Shown one piece after another: positions 25,498 through 34,975 of a DNA stretch of 64,000 bases. Both the position numbers and the translations under genes were made by a program. The DNA is from Pseudomonas sp. 10S4 (GTDB taxonomy: Bacteria; Pseudomonadota; Gammaproteobacteria; Pseudomonadales; Pseudomonadaceae), in contig NZ_CP133774.1 in NCBI RefSeq assembly GCF_034344865.1, positions 1,612,001-1,676,000 on the forward strand. Direction: 5' to 3'. How positions within the stretch are numbered: position 1 is the first letter of the stretch; each line of letters starts with the position of its first letter. A model generated the notes under the pieces. The model had not been told where the DNA came from, did no database searches, and worked only from the letters and a program-made list of their open reading frames with translations.

Positions 25498-27786
25498 TTA
25501 AAGCGACGAGTATTTCTTGCGCAGACGCTGACGAATCAGTTCCGCGAGGGTGTTCATGACGAAGGTGAACAACAGCAGCACCAGCGCCGAGAGGAACAGC
25601 ACGCGGTAGTGGCTGCCGCCGACTTCCGACTCCGGCATTTCCACCGCAACGTTGGCCGCCAGAGTCCGCAAGCCTTCGAACAGGTTCATTTCCATGACCG
25701 GGGTGTTACCGGTGGCCATCAGCACGATCATCGTTTCACCGACCGCACGGCCCATGCCGATCATCAGCGCCGAGAAGATGCCCGGGCTGGCGGTGAGGAT
25801 CACCACACGAGTCATGGTCTGCCACGGCGTGGCGCCGAGGGCCAGGGAACCGAGGGTCAGACCGCGCGGCACGCTGAACACGGCGTCTTCGGCGATGGAG
25901 TAGATGTTCGGGATCACCGCAAAGCCCATGGCCAGACCGACCACCAGTGCGTTGCGCTGGTCGTAGGTGATGCCCAGGTCATGGGAGATCCACATGCGCA
26001 TGTCGCCGCCGAAGAACCAGGTTTCCATGTACGGGCTCATGTACAGCGACAACCAGCCCACAAACAGGATCACCGGGATCAGGATCGCGCTTTCCCAGCC
26101 GTCCGGCACTTTCAGGCGGATCGACTCAGGCAGGCGGCTGAAGACGAAACCGGCCACCAGGATGCCAATTGGCACCAGCATCAGCAGGCTGAAAATGCCC
26201 GGCAAATGTCCTTCTACATAAGGTGCGAGGAACAGGCCGGCGAAGAAGCCGAGGATCACCGTCGGCATTGCTTCCATCAGCTCGATCACCGGTTTGACCT
26301 TGCGGCGCAGGCTCGGCGCCATGAAGTAGGCGGTGTAGATCGCCGCGGCGACGGCCAGTGGCGCGGCCAGCAGCATGGCGTAGAACGCGGCCTTGAGCGT
26401 ACCGAAGGTCAGTGGCGCCAAGCTCATCTTGGGTTCGAAATCGGTGTTGGCGGCGGTCGATTGCCAGACGTATTTAGGCTCGTCGTAGTTCTCGTACCAG
26501 ACCTTGCTCCACAACGCGCTCCAGGAAACTTCCGGGTGTGGGTTGTCGAGCAGCAGCGGTTGAATCTTGCCACCCGCTTCGACGATCACGCGGTTAGCCC
26601 GTGGCGACAGCCCGAAAATGCCTTGGCCGTCGACCACCTGGTCTACCAGCAAGGTACGGTGGGCGGTGCTGTGGAACACGCCGAGCTTGCCGGAAGCGTC
26701 GAGAGCGACGAAACCTTTGCGACGCTCTTCGGCGCTGATTTCAACGATCGGCGTGGTGCCCATCTGGAAGGTGCGGATCTGCTTCAGGCGCAGTTCGCCA
26801 TCCGTGTCGCGGGCCATGAACCACTGGGCCAGGCCACCTTTGGAGTCGCCCATGATCAGCGAGATACCGCCCACCAATTGGGTACTGGCGGTGATTTGCG
26901 CTTCGCCGTCTTCAAGCAGTTTGTAGCGACCGTTGAGGCTCTTGTCGCGCAGGCTGAACACGTCGGCCTGGGCCCGACCGTTGATCACGTACAACCATTG
27001 CTGACGCGGGTCGACGAAGATGTTCTTCACCGGCTCGGTCATCTGCGGCAGATCAATGCGCTTCTGCTCGTTGGTGACTTCGCCGGTCATCATGTTTTCT
27101 TCGCTGGTCAGCGACAGCACATTGAGTTGCGAACCGGTGGAGCCGACCAGCATCAGTGTGGTGTCGGTGGCGTTGAGGCTGACGTGCTCCAGGGCACCGC
27201 CCGCTTCATTCAACGCAATCGGCGTCTCGCCGTACGGGTACTCGACAGCCGGCGAGATGGTTTTCTTGCCGTCCGGGTAGCTGACTTTATAGGTGTGACG
27301 GAACACCAGCGCCTGGCCGTTGGACAACCCTACCGCCACCAAAGGATGGCCCGGTTGGTCTTCGCCGATGGCGGTCACAGTAGTGCCGGCCGGGATCGGC
27401 AGATCGACGCGCTTGAGTTCGGCGCCACTGTCGATATCGAAGAACAATGCCTGGCCCTTGTCGGAAACCCGCATGGCGACCTGGTTCTGCTCTTCCAGGG
27501 AGATCATCAACGGCTTGCCGGCGTCTTGCATCCAGGCTGGCGTGATGGCGTCCTTGGCGGTCAGGCTGGCCCCCTGGAACAGCGGCGCAACCACGTAGGC
27601 AAGGAAGAAGAAGATCAGCGTGATCGCACCGAGAACAGCGAGGCCGCCGATGAGAACGTACCAGCGGGTCAGGCGATCTTTGAGCGCGCGAATGCGGCGC
27701 TTGCGTTTCAACTCAGGCGTATTGAAGTCAATTCGCTTGGGGGGATTGGTAGTCATGGGGGAATTGGCCAGATCATTCATGCGCAC
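25498..27786 (-). CDS. pstC: Phosphate ABC transporter permease PstC, long form
   Basis: 762 residues, more than twice E. coli PstC. After a cytoplasmic N-terminus and one helix (about 47-75) comes a 400-residue periplasmic region with repeat-like beta sequence (LFFDIDSGAELKRVDLP, LVAVGLSNGQALVFRH, LYVINGRAQADVFSL) suggestive of a propeller. The C-terminal 330 residues are the permease, with the coupling loop RGLTLGSLALGATPWQTMTRVVI. It is 15 bp upstream of pstA. The large outer domain may contact PstS or envelope partners, which is inference. Confidence 0.93.
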   Translation of the reverse strand: MRMNDLANSPMTTNPPKRIDFNTPELKRKRRIRALKDRLTRWYVLIGGLAVLGAITLIFFFLAYVVAPLFQGASLTAKDAITPAWMQDAGKPLMISLEEQNQVAMRVSDKGQALFFDIDSGAELKRVDLPIPAGTTVTAIGEDQPGHPLVAVGLSNGQALVFRHTYKVSYPDGKKTISPAVEYPYGETPIALNEAGGALEHVSLNATDTTLMLVGSTGSQLNVLSLTSEENMMTGEVTNEQKRIDLPQMTEPVKNIFVDPRQQWLYVINGRAQADVFSLRDKSLNGRYKLLEDGEAQITASTQLVGGISLIMGDSKGGLAQWFMARDTDGELRLKQIRTFQMGTTPIVEISAEERRKGFVALDASGKLGVFHSTAHRTLLVDQVVDGQGIFGLSPRANRVIVEAGGKIQPLLLDNPHPEVSWSALWSKVWYENYDEPKYVWQSTAANTDFEPKMSLAPLTFGTLKAAFYAMLLAAPLAVAAAIYTAYFMAPSLRRKVKPVIELMEAMPTVILGFFAGLFLAPYVEGHLPGIFSLLMLVPIGILVAGFVFSRLPESIRLKVPDGWESAILIPVILFVGWLSLYMSPYMETWFFGGDMRMWISHDLGITYDQRNALVVGLAMGFAVIPNIYSIAEDAVFSVPRGLTLGSLALGATPWQTMTRVVILTASPGIFSALMIGMGRAVGETMIVLMATGNTPVMEMNLFEGLRTLAANVAVEMPESEVGGSHYRVLFLSALVLLLFTFVMNTLAELIRQRLRKKYSSL

Positions 27787-27881
27787 ACCCTAGCGATCCT
27801 GTATGACAGAAAGATGACAATGCAGTGACGCAACAAATCCGCCGCCGGTGGGAACTGGCAGAGGATCGAAAAATTGGGGGC

Positions 27882-27980
27882 GTAGGAGCTGCCGAGGAGA
27901 CCGAGGCTGCGATCTTTTGATCTGGCTTTATAACTGCAAGATCAAAAGATCGCAGCCTCGGTTCCCTCGTCAGCTCCTAC
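27882..27980. repeat. Long inverted repeat between pstS and pstC
   Basis: Outer arms GTAGGAGCTG / CAGCTCCTAC and inner arms CCGAGGCTGCGATCTTTTGAT / ATCAAAAGATCGCAGCCTCGG, with about 20 bp between. It belongs to the same GATCGCAGCC family as 15425-15500. On the pst transcript it could form a strong hairpin after pstS. Confidence 0.85.
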
Positions 27981-28012
27981 ACAGGTCCGGGGCGTGCCCT
28001 GAACCTAGGGTG

Positions 28013-29013
28013 TTACTTCTTTGCGACTTCGGCGCCGCCTTCAGCCAGACCCAGGTCAGCCAGTGCTTTTGCAGCAACTTTGGCCGGCAGTGGGATGTAG
28101 CCGTCTTTCACTACAACTTCCTGGCCCTGTTTGGACAGAACCAGTTTCACGAACTCGGCTTCCAGCGGGGCCAGAGGCTTGTTCGGGGCTTTGTTGACGT
28201 AAACGTAGAGGAAACGCGACAGCGGGTATTTGCCGTTCAGTGCGTTTTCTTCGCTGTCTTCGATGAACTCAGTGCTGCCTTTCTTCGACAGAGCAACAGT
28301 TTTCACGCTAGCGGTTTTGTAGCCGATGCCCGAGTAACCGATGCCGTTCAGCGAAGAGCTGATCGACTGCACGACCGAAGCCGAGCCTGGTTGTTCGTTG
28401 ACGTTTGGCTTGTAGTCGCCTTTGCACAGGGCTTCTTCTTTGAAGTAGCCGTAGGTGCCGGATACCGAGTTACGACCGAACAGTTGAACCGGCTTGTTGG
28501 CCAGGTCACCGGTCACACCCAGGTCGCCCCAGGTTTTGACTTCGGATTTAGCGCCGCACAGACGAGTGGACGAGAAAATCGCGTCGACTTGTTCCATGGT
28601 CAGGTGCTGGATCGGGTTGTCTTTGTGCACGAACACCGCCAGGGCGTCCACGGCAACCGGGATAGCGGTTGGCTTGTAGCCGTACTTCTGCTCGAAGGCA
28701 GCCAGTTCGGTGTCCTTCATTTTGCGGCTCATCGGGCCCAGGTTAGAGGTGCCTTCAGTCAACGCAGGTGGCGCGGTGGCGGAGCCAGCGGCCTGAATCT
28801 GGATGTTTACGTTCGGGTATTCTTTTTGTAGTTCTCAGCCCACAGGGTCATGAGATTGGCCAGGGTATCGGAGCCGACGCTGGACAGGTTGCCCGACACA
28901 CCAGTGGTCTTGGTGTAGCTCGGGATCGACGGGTCAACAGCGGCGAACGCGTTGGCGGTCGCAACGCCAGCAGCGACAAAAGTCATTGCCGCCATCAAAC
29001 GCTTCAGTTTCAT
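28013..29013 (-). CDS. pstS: Periplasmic phosphate-binding protein PstS, single-base frameshift
   Basis: Two frames join into 333 residues when the run of five T at 28823-28827 (A on the coding strand) is read as six, restoring [27 protein letters not shown] signal peptide ends at ANAFA-AVD (about residue 25). The binding-site loops [14 protein letters not shown] and [12 protein letters not shown] are intact. PstS delivers phosphate to PstC-PstA. It is the first gene of the pst run, preceded by a Pho-box-like site. The break lies in a homopolymer of a conserved gene, so an error is likely. Confidence 0.95.
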
Positions 29014-29077
29014 GCCTTACTCCTAGCAGATAGGGTGTGTTAAGTCGGGGCCAAGTATCAGCAGGCCGTGTGAACAC

Positions 29078-29109
29078 TCTATGGCTGAAATATGACAATT
29101 GGATGAAAG
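29078..29109 (-). promoter_or_regulatory. Pho box and -10 upstream of pstS
   Basis: On the minus strand CTTTCATCCAATTGTCAT (29109-29092) has two direct half-sites, CTTTCAT and TTGTCAT, 11 bp apart, close to the PhoB consensus. A weak -10 (CATAGAGT) follows about 9 bp later, and the pstS start lies about 80 bp downstream. Confidence 0.7.
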
Positions 29110-29150
29110 GCCAGCATTCGGCGTGTTGCAGGATAATTCGTGTCGCCTTC

Positions 29151-29226
29151 ATCGCGAGCAAGCTCGCTCCCCCAAGGCTCTGCGGCGAACACAGATCCTA
29201 TGTGGGAGCGAGCTTGCTCGCGATGA
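29151..29226. repeat. REPIN
   Basis: Inverted pair ATCGCGAGCAAGCTCGCTCCC / GGGAGCGAGCTTGCTCGCGAT between the pstS promoter and the MFS gene stop. Confidence 0.85.
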
Positions 29227-29255
29227 GGCCAGTACAGTCGGCGCAAGAAGCCGCC

Positions 29256-30554
29256 TTAACGCCCCTTCTTCCAAAGATAAGCACCCACCAAAATCCCGAC
29301 TCCACAAATGATCGCCACATAATAAGCAGGCCCCATCGGGCTTTCCTTAAGCAGCAATGTCACGATCATCGGGGTCAACCCGCCGAAAATCGCGTAGGCC
29401 AGGTTGTAGGAGAACGACAGCCCGCTGAAACGCACCACCGCCGGGAAGGCTTTGACCATCACATACGGCACCGCGCCGATGGTGCCGACCAGCAGACCGG
29501 TCACGGCGTACATCGGGAACAGCCATTCAGGGTGGTTGAACAGGCTGTGGTAGAAGGTCCACGAACTCAGCAACAACAATGCGCTGCCGAACACAAACAC
29601 CCGGCCCGCGCCGAAGCGATCCGCCAGCGCGCCGGACGCTACGCAACCCAGGCTCAGGAACACGATTGCCAGGCTGTTGGCCTGCAACGCAATGGTCGGG
29701 GTGAAGTGGTAAACGGTCTGCAGCACGGTCGGAGTCATCAGGATGACGACGATGATGCCGGCCGACAGCAGCCAGGTCAGCAGCATGGAAATCAGAATCG
29801 CGCCACGATGGTCACGCAGCACCGCGCGCAGCGGCACTTCTTCGGCCAGGGCCTTGCGCAGTTGCAGCTCGGCGAACACTGGGGTTTCGTGCAACCAGCG
29901 ACGCAGGTAAACCGAGAACAGGCCGAACACACCGCCCAGTAGGAACGGAATCCGCCAGGCGTAATCCGCCACTTCCACCGGGGTGTAAATGCTGTTGATC
30001 GCCGTGGCCACCAACGAACCCAACAAGATACCGGCCGTCAGACCGCTGGTCAGGGTGCCGCAGGCGTAGCCGATGTGCCGCTGCGGCACGTGTTCGGAAA
30101 CGAATACCCAAGCGCCGGGCACCTCACCGCCAATCGCTGCGCCCTGGATCACTCGCATCACCAGCAACAGGATCGGCGCCCACATGCCGATCTGCGCGTA
30201 CGTTGGCAGTAAACCCATGATCAGGGTTGGCACGGCCATCATGAAAATGCTCAGGGTGAACATCTTCTTGCGTCCCAGCAGGTCGCCGAAGTGCGCCATG
30301 ACAATGCCGCCCAATGGACGCGCCAGGTAGCCGGCGGCGAAAATGCCGAAGGTCTGCATCAGCCGTAGCCACTCGGGCATGTCGGCCGGGAAGAACAGCT
30401 TGCCAACCACCGCGGCGAAGAACACGAAGATAATGAAGTCGTAGAACTCCAACGCGCCGCCCAGGGCAGACAGCGACAAAGTCTTGTAATCGTTGCGGGT
30501 CAACGGACGTGCGGACTGGGTTGGCTGCGCAGTGCTCGAGGGCGCTGTGGTCAT
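29256..30554 (-). CDS. MFS transporter, metabolite:H+ symporter type
   Basis: 432 residues with about 12 hydrophobic segments. The loop 2-3 motif is GDLLGRKKMF and its counterpart in the second half GALADRFGAGRVF; ALEFYDFIIFVFFA in the first helix is typical of the MHS branch (ProP/ShiA/KgtP relatives). The substrate cannot be told; an organic acid or compatible solute is likely. Start ATG 30554 (MTTAPSSTAQP) is preferred to upstream in-frame ATGs because homologous proteins begin just before NDYKTLSLSALGG. It lies beside the pst locus as in P. aeruginosa. Confidence 0.88.
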   Translation of the reverse strand: MTTAPSSTAQPTQSARPLTRNDYKTLSLSALGGALEFYDFIIFVFFAAVVGKLFFPADMPEWLRLMQTFGIFAAGYLARPLGGIVMAHFGDLLGRKKMFTLSIFMMAVPTLIMGLLPTYAQIGMWAPILLLVMRVIQGAAIGGEVPGAWVFVSEHVPQRHIGYACGTLTSGLTAGILLGSLVATAINSIYTPVEVADYAWRIPFLLGGVFGLFSVYLRRWLHETPVFAELQLRKALAEEVPLRAVLRDHRGAILISMLLTWLLSAGIIVVILMTPTVLQTVYHFTPTIALQANSLAIVFLSLGCVASGALADRFGAGRVFVFGSALLLLSSWTFYHSLFNHPEWLFPMYAVTGLLVGTIGAVPYVMVKAFPAVVRFSGLSFSYNLAYAIFGGLTPMIVTLLLKESPMGPAYYVAIICGVGILVGAYLWKKGR

Positions 30555-30654
30555 GGCAAGGGCTTCTCTTATAGTCGGATCTGCAACCCCAACAACGCTG
30601 GCGGAGGCTTGGGCAGGTTCGGCACGATAGCAAATTGTTCGAAAAAGCACATAG

Positions 30655-30918
30655 AGGTGCTTATTTGACGGTCAAAATGAGAACCCGACGGTCGTCTCGG
30701 AGTCTACCGACCGATATACTCGCAACCTTGCACCTGCTTGTAAGGGGTTGCTGTGCGAAAACGTCGTTGGCACCTGTCAGCCGATTTCGCAGAGTTTCCC
30801 TTTAGGCGCCTTACGAAAAACGTGACGAACGTAGTATGTTCGGGCTGAATCGTTTTTCCCGAAGACGGCTATTCACCTGAAGTACCAATGAGAGTCACGG
30901 GTCAGAGGCACCCCCGGC
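30655..30918. other. Divergent intergenic region, no gene seen
   Basis: 264 bp between the divergently transcribed MFS and thioesterase genes. It must carry promoters for both. No RNA gene, repeat or strong hairpin was recognised. Confidence 0.5.
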
Positions 30919-31323
30919 ATGATAGAGCTCGAACAAGAAGATCCAATCCCGCAAGGCGACCTCGCCCTGCAAATCACCGCGCTCCCGCGTGAAACCAACG
31001 GCTTTGGCGATATTTTCGGCGGCTGGCTGGTGGCGCAGATGGATTTGGCTGGCACCGCAATGGCCAGCAAAGTCGCCGGTGGCCGCGTGGCGACCGTTGC
31101 AATCGACCGCATGGCATTTCTGGTTCCGGTGGCGGTGGGCGCTCAGCTCTCCTTCTATACCCAGGCCCTGGAAATCGGCCGCAGCTCGATCCAGATGATG
31201 GTCGAGGTCTGGAGCGACGACCCGCTGTCCAGTGAGTGGCGTAAAGTGACTGAAGCCGTATTCGTATTCGTCGCCATCGACGGCAGCGGCCGCACTCGCT
31301 CGGTTCCACCACGCGCGCGTTAA
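30919..31323 (+). CDS. Acyl-CoA thioesterase, YciA-like hot-dog protein
   Basis: 134 residues forming one hot-dog domain. The family motif NGFGDIFGGWLVAQMDLAG (near residues 28-46, in place of NxxGxxFGG) holds the acyl-CoA site and catalytic Asp; VAIDRMAFLVPVAVG follows. It hydrolyses acyl-CoA thioesters in the cytoplasm; chain-length preference cannot be read off. It is followed after 57 bp by the mutarotase gene on the same strand. Confidence 0.88.
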   Translation: MIELEQEDPIPQGDLALQITALPRETNGFGDIFGGWLVAQMDLAGTAMASKVAGGRVATVAIDRMAFLVPVAVGAQLSFYTQALEIGRSSIQMMVEVWSDDPLSSEWRKVTEAVFVFVAIDGSGRTRSVPPRAR

Positions 31324-31380
31324 ACGCGCAGACCGTTTTGCGGTCCATAGCCGTCATTGTTCCTGATTGAGAGTTGCCCC

Positions 31381-32280
31381 ATGAGCACGCCCAACGTTGA
31401 AGCCGTCAAACTGGATGAACTGAACTGCTGGCGTATTCGCCACGGTCAGGCCGAATTGCTGGTGGCCCAGCAAGGCGCGCACATCCTCAGTTATCAGTTG
31501 GCCGGGCAACCGCCGCTGATCTGGCTCAACGACGAGGCCGTGTTCAAGACCGGTAAAAGCATCCGCGCCGGCGTGCCGGTGTGTTGGCCGTGGTTCGGCA
31601 ACTTTGATCGCAACCCGCAAAGTGTCAAGACAATGCGCGTCAGCAATGAACCGGCCGGCGCCCATGGTTTTGTCAGGGCGATGGATTGGGAACTGGGCGG
31701 CATCGAAGCTGAGGGTGAAAGCCTGAAGGTCGAATTCGTCCTGCCCTACCCCGAAGGTGGTTTTGCGGGCTGGCCGCATCAGGTGGATTTGACGTTGAGC
31801 ATTCGTCTGGATGAGCAACTGCACATCAGCCTGACCAGCCACAACCGCGGCGCTGAATCCGTGTCGATCAGCCAGGCGTTGCACAGCTACTTCGCCGTCA
31901 GCGACGTGCGCAACGTGCATGTTGAGGGGCTGGAAGGCTTGAGCTATATCGATACGACTAAAGACTGGACCACGACCACTCAGGCCGGCGATCTGGTTTT
32001 CACCGGCGAGACTGACCGTATCTACCTCAATACCCCGGCTAAGCTGAGCATTGTCGATCCGACCTGGGAACGCCGCATCGAGCTGACCAGCAGTGGTTCA
32101 CGCTCGACAGTGATCTGGAACCCGTGGATTGATCGCGCAGCAGCGTTCAGTGACATGGCCGACGATGGCTGGCAGCGCATGCTGTGCATCGAGACGGCGA
32201 ATGTGATGGACGATGTGGTGACCTTGGCGGCGGGTGCGAGTCATACCCTGGGCGTCAGCATCGGCAGCAAGCCGCTTTAA
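31381..32280 (+). CDS. D-hexose-6-phosphate mutarotase (YeaD-like)
   Basis: 299 residues of the aldose-1-epimerase superfamily, subgroup YeaD. Features: QGAHILSYQLAG near residue 30, GVPVCWPWFG near residue 65, HGFVRAMDWEL near residue 97, and the catalytic Glu in the late MLCIETANV motif. It interconverts the anomers of glucose-6-phosphate. The start ATG at 31381 (MSTPNVEAV) is preferred over an in-frame upstream start. A REPIN separates it from the convergent DUF3299 gene. Confidence 0.9.
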   Translation: MSTPNVEAVKLDELNCWRIRHGQAELLVAQQGAHILSYQLAGQPPLIWLNDEAVFKTGKSIRAGVPVCWPWFGNFDRNPQSVKTMRVSNEPAGAHGFVRAMDWELGGIEAEGESLKVEFVLPYPEGGFAGWPHQVDLTLSIRLDEQLHISLTSHNRGAESVSISQALHSYFAVSDVRNVHVEGLEGLSYIDTTKDWTTTTQAGDLVFTGETDRIYLNTPAKLSIVDPTWERRIELTSSGSRSTVIWNPWIDRAAAFSDMADDGWQRMLCIETANVMDDVVTLAAGASHTLGVSIGSKPL

Positions 32281-32282
32281 AA

Positions 32283-32347
32283 GCTTCGCGGGCAAGCCTC
32301 GCTCCTACGGATCACACGGACCTGTAGGAGCGAGGCTTGCCGGCGAA
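32283..32347. repeat. REPIN (TAGGAGCGAGGCTTGCC family)
   Basis: Inverted pair CGCGGGCAAGCCTCGCTCCTAC / GTAGGAGCGAGGCTTGCCGGCG between convergent genes; a possible shared terminator. Confidence 0.85.
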
Positions 32348-32362
32348 TCGATCTAACAAACG

Positions 32363-32899
32363 CTACAAATCCGACTCTTTAACCGCCCGCACCTTCGCCG
32401 CATCCAGCGCATACGCCGCGTCAGCCAGGTCGTTATTGACCTTCTCGACCTTCAACGTGCCGGTGACCCACAGCGGCGTGTAGATGTCGTCCAGCTTCAA
32501 GCCTTTGGGATAACGCACCAGCACCAACTGGTTTGGTGGCGGTGGCGGCACGTGGATGCAGGCGCCCGGGTACGGCACCAGGAAAAACAGCGTGCTGCGG
32601 CCCTTGGCGTCGGTTTCCAGCGGCACCGGATAACCACCGATGCGGATGTTCTTGTCGTTCATCGACGGCACGGTTTTGGTCGAGTACATCACCGCCGGCA
32701 AGCCCTTGCTCTGCTTCATGCCACCCTTTTGGGTAAAGGTGCCATTGCCTTCGGGGGAGTTGTGATCGATTTCGGGCATGTCCTCGAGGGCTTTCTGGTC
32801 CGACTTGGGCATCAGTTCCAGCCAGTCGGTTTCCGGCAGGTCGCCGGCATGGGCAAGGCCCGAGCCCAGGAATAATAGGGTCAACAAAAGACGGCGCAT
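32363..32899 (-). CDS. DUF3299 periplasmic protein
   Basis: 178 residues with a signal peptide (MRRLLLTLLFLGSGLAHAG, cleavage near residue 18). The mature part has the DUF3299 features: ETDWLELMPKSDQKALEDMP, VRIGGYPVPLE written here as IRIGGYPVPLETDAKG, a LVPYPGACIHVPPPPPNQLV core with one Cys, and VTGTLKVEK. The family has no settled function; an envelope role is likely. ATG 32899 is chosen over an upstream in-frame ATG at 32962 because the signal peptide begins there. Confidence 0.85.
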   Translation of the reverse strand: MRRLLLTLLFLGSGLAHAGDLPETDWLELMPKSDQKALEDMPEIDHNSPEGNGTFTQKGGMKQSKGLPAVMYSTKTVPSMNDKNIRIGGYPVPLETDAKGRSTLFFLVPYPGACIHVPPPPPNQLVLVRYPKGLKLDDIYTPLWVTGTLKVEKVNNDLADAAYALDAAKVRAVKESDL

Positions 32900-32987
32900 T
32901 GAAATGCTCGACAAAGGAAAGGATGGCGTAATAGCGAGCATTCTAGCCCTCTGCGCGTGCACCGAGCAGAGGGCTTTGTCGCTTGAA

Positions 32988-33233
32988 TCAGCTCTTTTTG
33001 ATCAAGCCGTAAATCACCAGCAAGATGATCGCACCCACCAGCGCGCCGATGAAGCCTGCGCCCTGACCCGCATGGTAAATGCCCAGAGCCTGGCCGCCGT
33101 AAGTAGCCGCCAGCGAACCGCCGATACCGAGCAGGATGGTCATGATCCAGCCCATGCTGTCATCGCCCGGCTTCAGGAACCGAGCCAACAGGCCGACGAT
33201 CAAGCCGATAAAGATGGTTCCAATAATTCCCAT
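32988..33233 (-). CDS. GlsB/YeaQ/YmgE-type small membrane protein
   Basis: 81 residues, three hydrophobic segments and the typical glycine pattern: MGIIGTIFIGLIVGLLARF, a LKPGDDSMGWIMTILLGIGGS loop, and a C-terminal GALVGAIILLVIYGLIKK helix. The family is widespread (transglycosylase-associated protein) and often stress-induced; its molecular role is unclear. ATG 33233 is used; the longer frame to 33308 lacks the family N-terminus. Confidence 0.88.
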   Translation of the reverse strand: MGIIGTIFIGLIVGLLARFLKPGDDSMGWIMTILLGIGGSLAATYGGQALGIYHAGQGAGFIGALVGAIILLVIYGLIKKS

Positions 33234-33352
33234 GGCATTTCCCTCTGATTGATTTGGTGAGACAGGACACCTGGCACAAAGCCTAGTCAGACTTTGGCAT
33301 CCTGCCATCAGAGAACGGCGGACACTGAAGGTTCCGCCGCTGCCACATGAAA

Positions 33353-34435
33353 CTATTCGGCGATGAGCGCTTCGACCTTGAGGATCTGCGCCGCCAGCGT
33401 CTCACGGTCTGCACAACGCAGATTGGCGTGACCGACCTTGCGACCGACCTTGAATGCCTTGCCGTAGTGGTGCAGGTGGCAATCAGCAATGGCGATCACT
33501 TTCTCTACCGGCGGAACCACACCGATGAAGTTGAGCATCGCGCTCTCGCCGACCTTGGCCGTCGAACCCAGCGGCAAACCGGCAACGGCCCGCAGGTGGT
33601 TTTCGAACTGGCTGCACTCGGCGCCTTCAGTGGTCCAGTGCCCGGAGTTGTGCACACGCGGGGCGATTTCGTTGGCCTTGAGACCACCGTCGACTTCAAA
33701 GAACTCGAACGCCATCACGCCGACGTATTCCAGCTGCTTGAGCACACGGCTGGAGTAATCCTCAGCCAAGGCTTGCAGCGGGTGATCGGTGCTGGCTACG
33801 GACAACTTGAGAATGCCGCTGTCGTGGGTGTTGTGAACCAGTGGATAAAACTTCGTTTCACCATCGCGAGCACGCACGGCGATCAGCGAGACTTCACCGG
33901 TGAACGGCACGAAGCCTTCCAGCAGGCAGGCGACGCTGCCGAGTTCGGCGAAGGTGCCGACCACGTCTTGCGGTTTGCGCAGGACTTTCTGACCCTTGCC
34001 GTCGTAACCCAGGGTGCGGGTTTTCAACACGGCCGGCAGACCGATCGAAGCCACGGCAGCGTCCAGATCCGCTTGCGATTGAATGTCGGCGAACGCCGGG
34101 GTAGGAATCCCCAGGTCCTTGAACATGCTCTTCTCGAACCAGCGATCACGGGCAATGCGCAGGGCTTCGGCGCTCGGGTAGACCGGGACGAACTGCGACA
34201 GGAACGCCACGGTTTCGGCCGGGACGCTCTCGAACTCGAAGGTCACCAGATCGACTTCATCGGCCAGTTGACGCAAGTGGCCCTGATCGCCGTAATCGGC
34301 CCGCAGATGCTCGCCCAACGCGGCTGCGCAAGCATCAGGCGCCGGGTCCAGGAAAGCGAAGTTCATGCCCAGCGGAGTACCCGCCAGCGCCAACATGCGG
34401 CCCAACTGGCCGCCACCGATTACACCGATCTTCAT
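33353..34435 (-). CDS. purK: N5-carboxyaminoimidazole ribonucleotide synthase PurK
   Basis: 360 residues, an ATP-grasp enzyme that carboxylates aminoimidazole ribonucleotide using ATP and bicarbonate in purine synthesis. Visible: MKIGVIGGGQLGRMLA nucleotide-binding start, TRTLGYDGKGQ lid loop, and APRVHNSGHWT near residue 260. It follows purE by 11 bp, and the PurE product acts on its product. ATG 34435 matches the family N-terminus. Confidence 0.97.
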   Translation of the reverse strand: MKIGVIGGGQLGRMLALAGTPLGMNFAFLDPAPDACAAALGEHLRADYGDQGHLRQLADEVDLVTFEFESVPAETVAFLSQFVPVYPSAEALRIARDRWFEKSMFKDLGIPTPAFADIQSQADLDAAVASIGLPAVLKTRTLGYDGKGQKVLRKPQDVVGTFAELGSVACLLEGFVPFTGEVSLIAVRARDGETKFYPLVHNTHDSGILKLSVASTDHPLQALAEDYSSRVLKQLEYVGVMAFEFFEVDGGLKANEIAPRVHNSGHWTTEGAECSQFENHLRAVAGLPLGSTAKVGESAMLNFIGVVPPVEKVIAIADCHLHHYGKAFKVGRKVGHANLRCADRETLAAQILKVEALIAE

Positions 34436-34446
34436 CGTCAACAACC

Positions 34447-34938
34447 TCAGGCGATGCGTGGGTCTGGATTGTCCAGGACGCTGTCTGTCTGCTCAGCACG
34501 GAAAGTTTTCAGCACCGCGTGGAACTGCGGGTGCTTGGCGCCGAGGATGCTCGCCGACAACAAAGCGGCGTTGATCGCACCGGCCTTGCCGATGGCCAGG
34601 GTCGCAACCGGAATGCCCGCAGGCATCTGCACGATGGACAGCAGCGAATCGACACCCGAGAGCATCGACGACTGCACGGGCACGCCCAGCACCGGCAGAT
34701 GGGTCTTGGCCGCACACATGCCTGGCAGGTGGGCCGCGCCACCGGCACCGGCGATGATCACCTCGATGCCACGCGCCTCGGCCTCTTCGGCGTACTGGAA
34801 CAGCAGGTCCGGGGTGCGGTGGGCAGAGACCACTTTCACCTCGTAAGGAATGCCGAGCTTTTCCAGCATATCGGCGGTGTGGCTAAGGGTGGACCAATCG
34901 GACTTGGAGCCCATGATCACGCCAACCAGTGCACTCAT
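34447..34938 (-). CDS. purE: N5-carboxyaminoimidazole ribonucleotide mutase PurE
   Basis: 163 residues, class I PurE. The nucleotide-binding GSKSDWST (residues 10-17), SAHRTPD near 43-49 with catalytic His, and [11 protein letters not shown] near residue 74 are all intact. It moves the carboxyl group of N5-CAIR to C4 to give CAIR. It is the first gene of the purE-purK pair. A hairpin with T-run lies about 40 bp before its start and may attenuate the transcript. Confidence 0.97.
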   Translation of the reverse strand: MSALVGVIMGSKSDWSTLSHTADMLEKLGIPYEVKVVSAHRTPDLLFQYAEEAEARGIEVIIAGAGGAAHLPGMCAAKTHLPVLGVPVQSSMLSGVDSLLSIVQMPAGIPVATLAIGKAGAINAALLSASILGAKHPQFHAVLKTFRAEQTDSVLDNPDPRIA

Positions 34939-34975
34939 CGTCGTGCCTCTTCTCTCTGGGCGCCCGCAGGCGCGT

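Noticed and set aside
25291..27828. 845-codon plus-strand open frame antisense to pstC and pstA
   Set aside because: It lies wholly over recognised minus-strand permease genes, is rich in His, Gln and Arg as expected of a GC-rich antisense frame, and has no family features.
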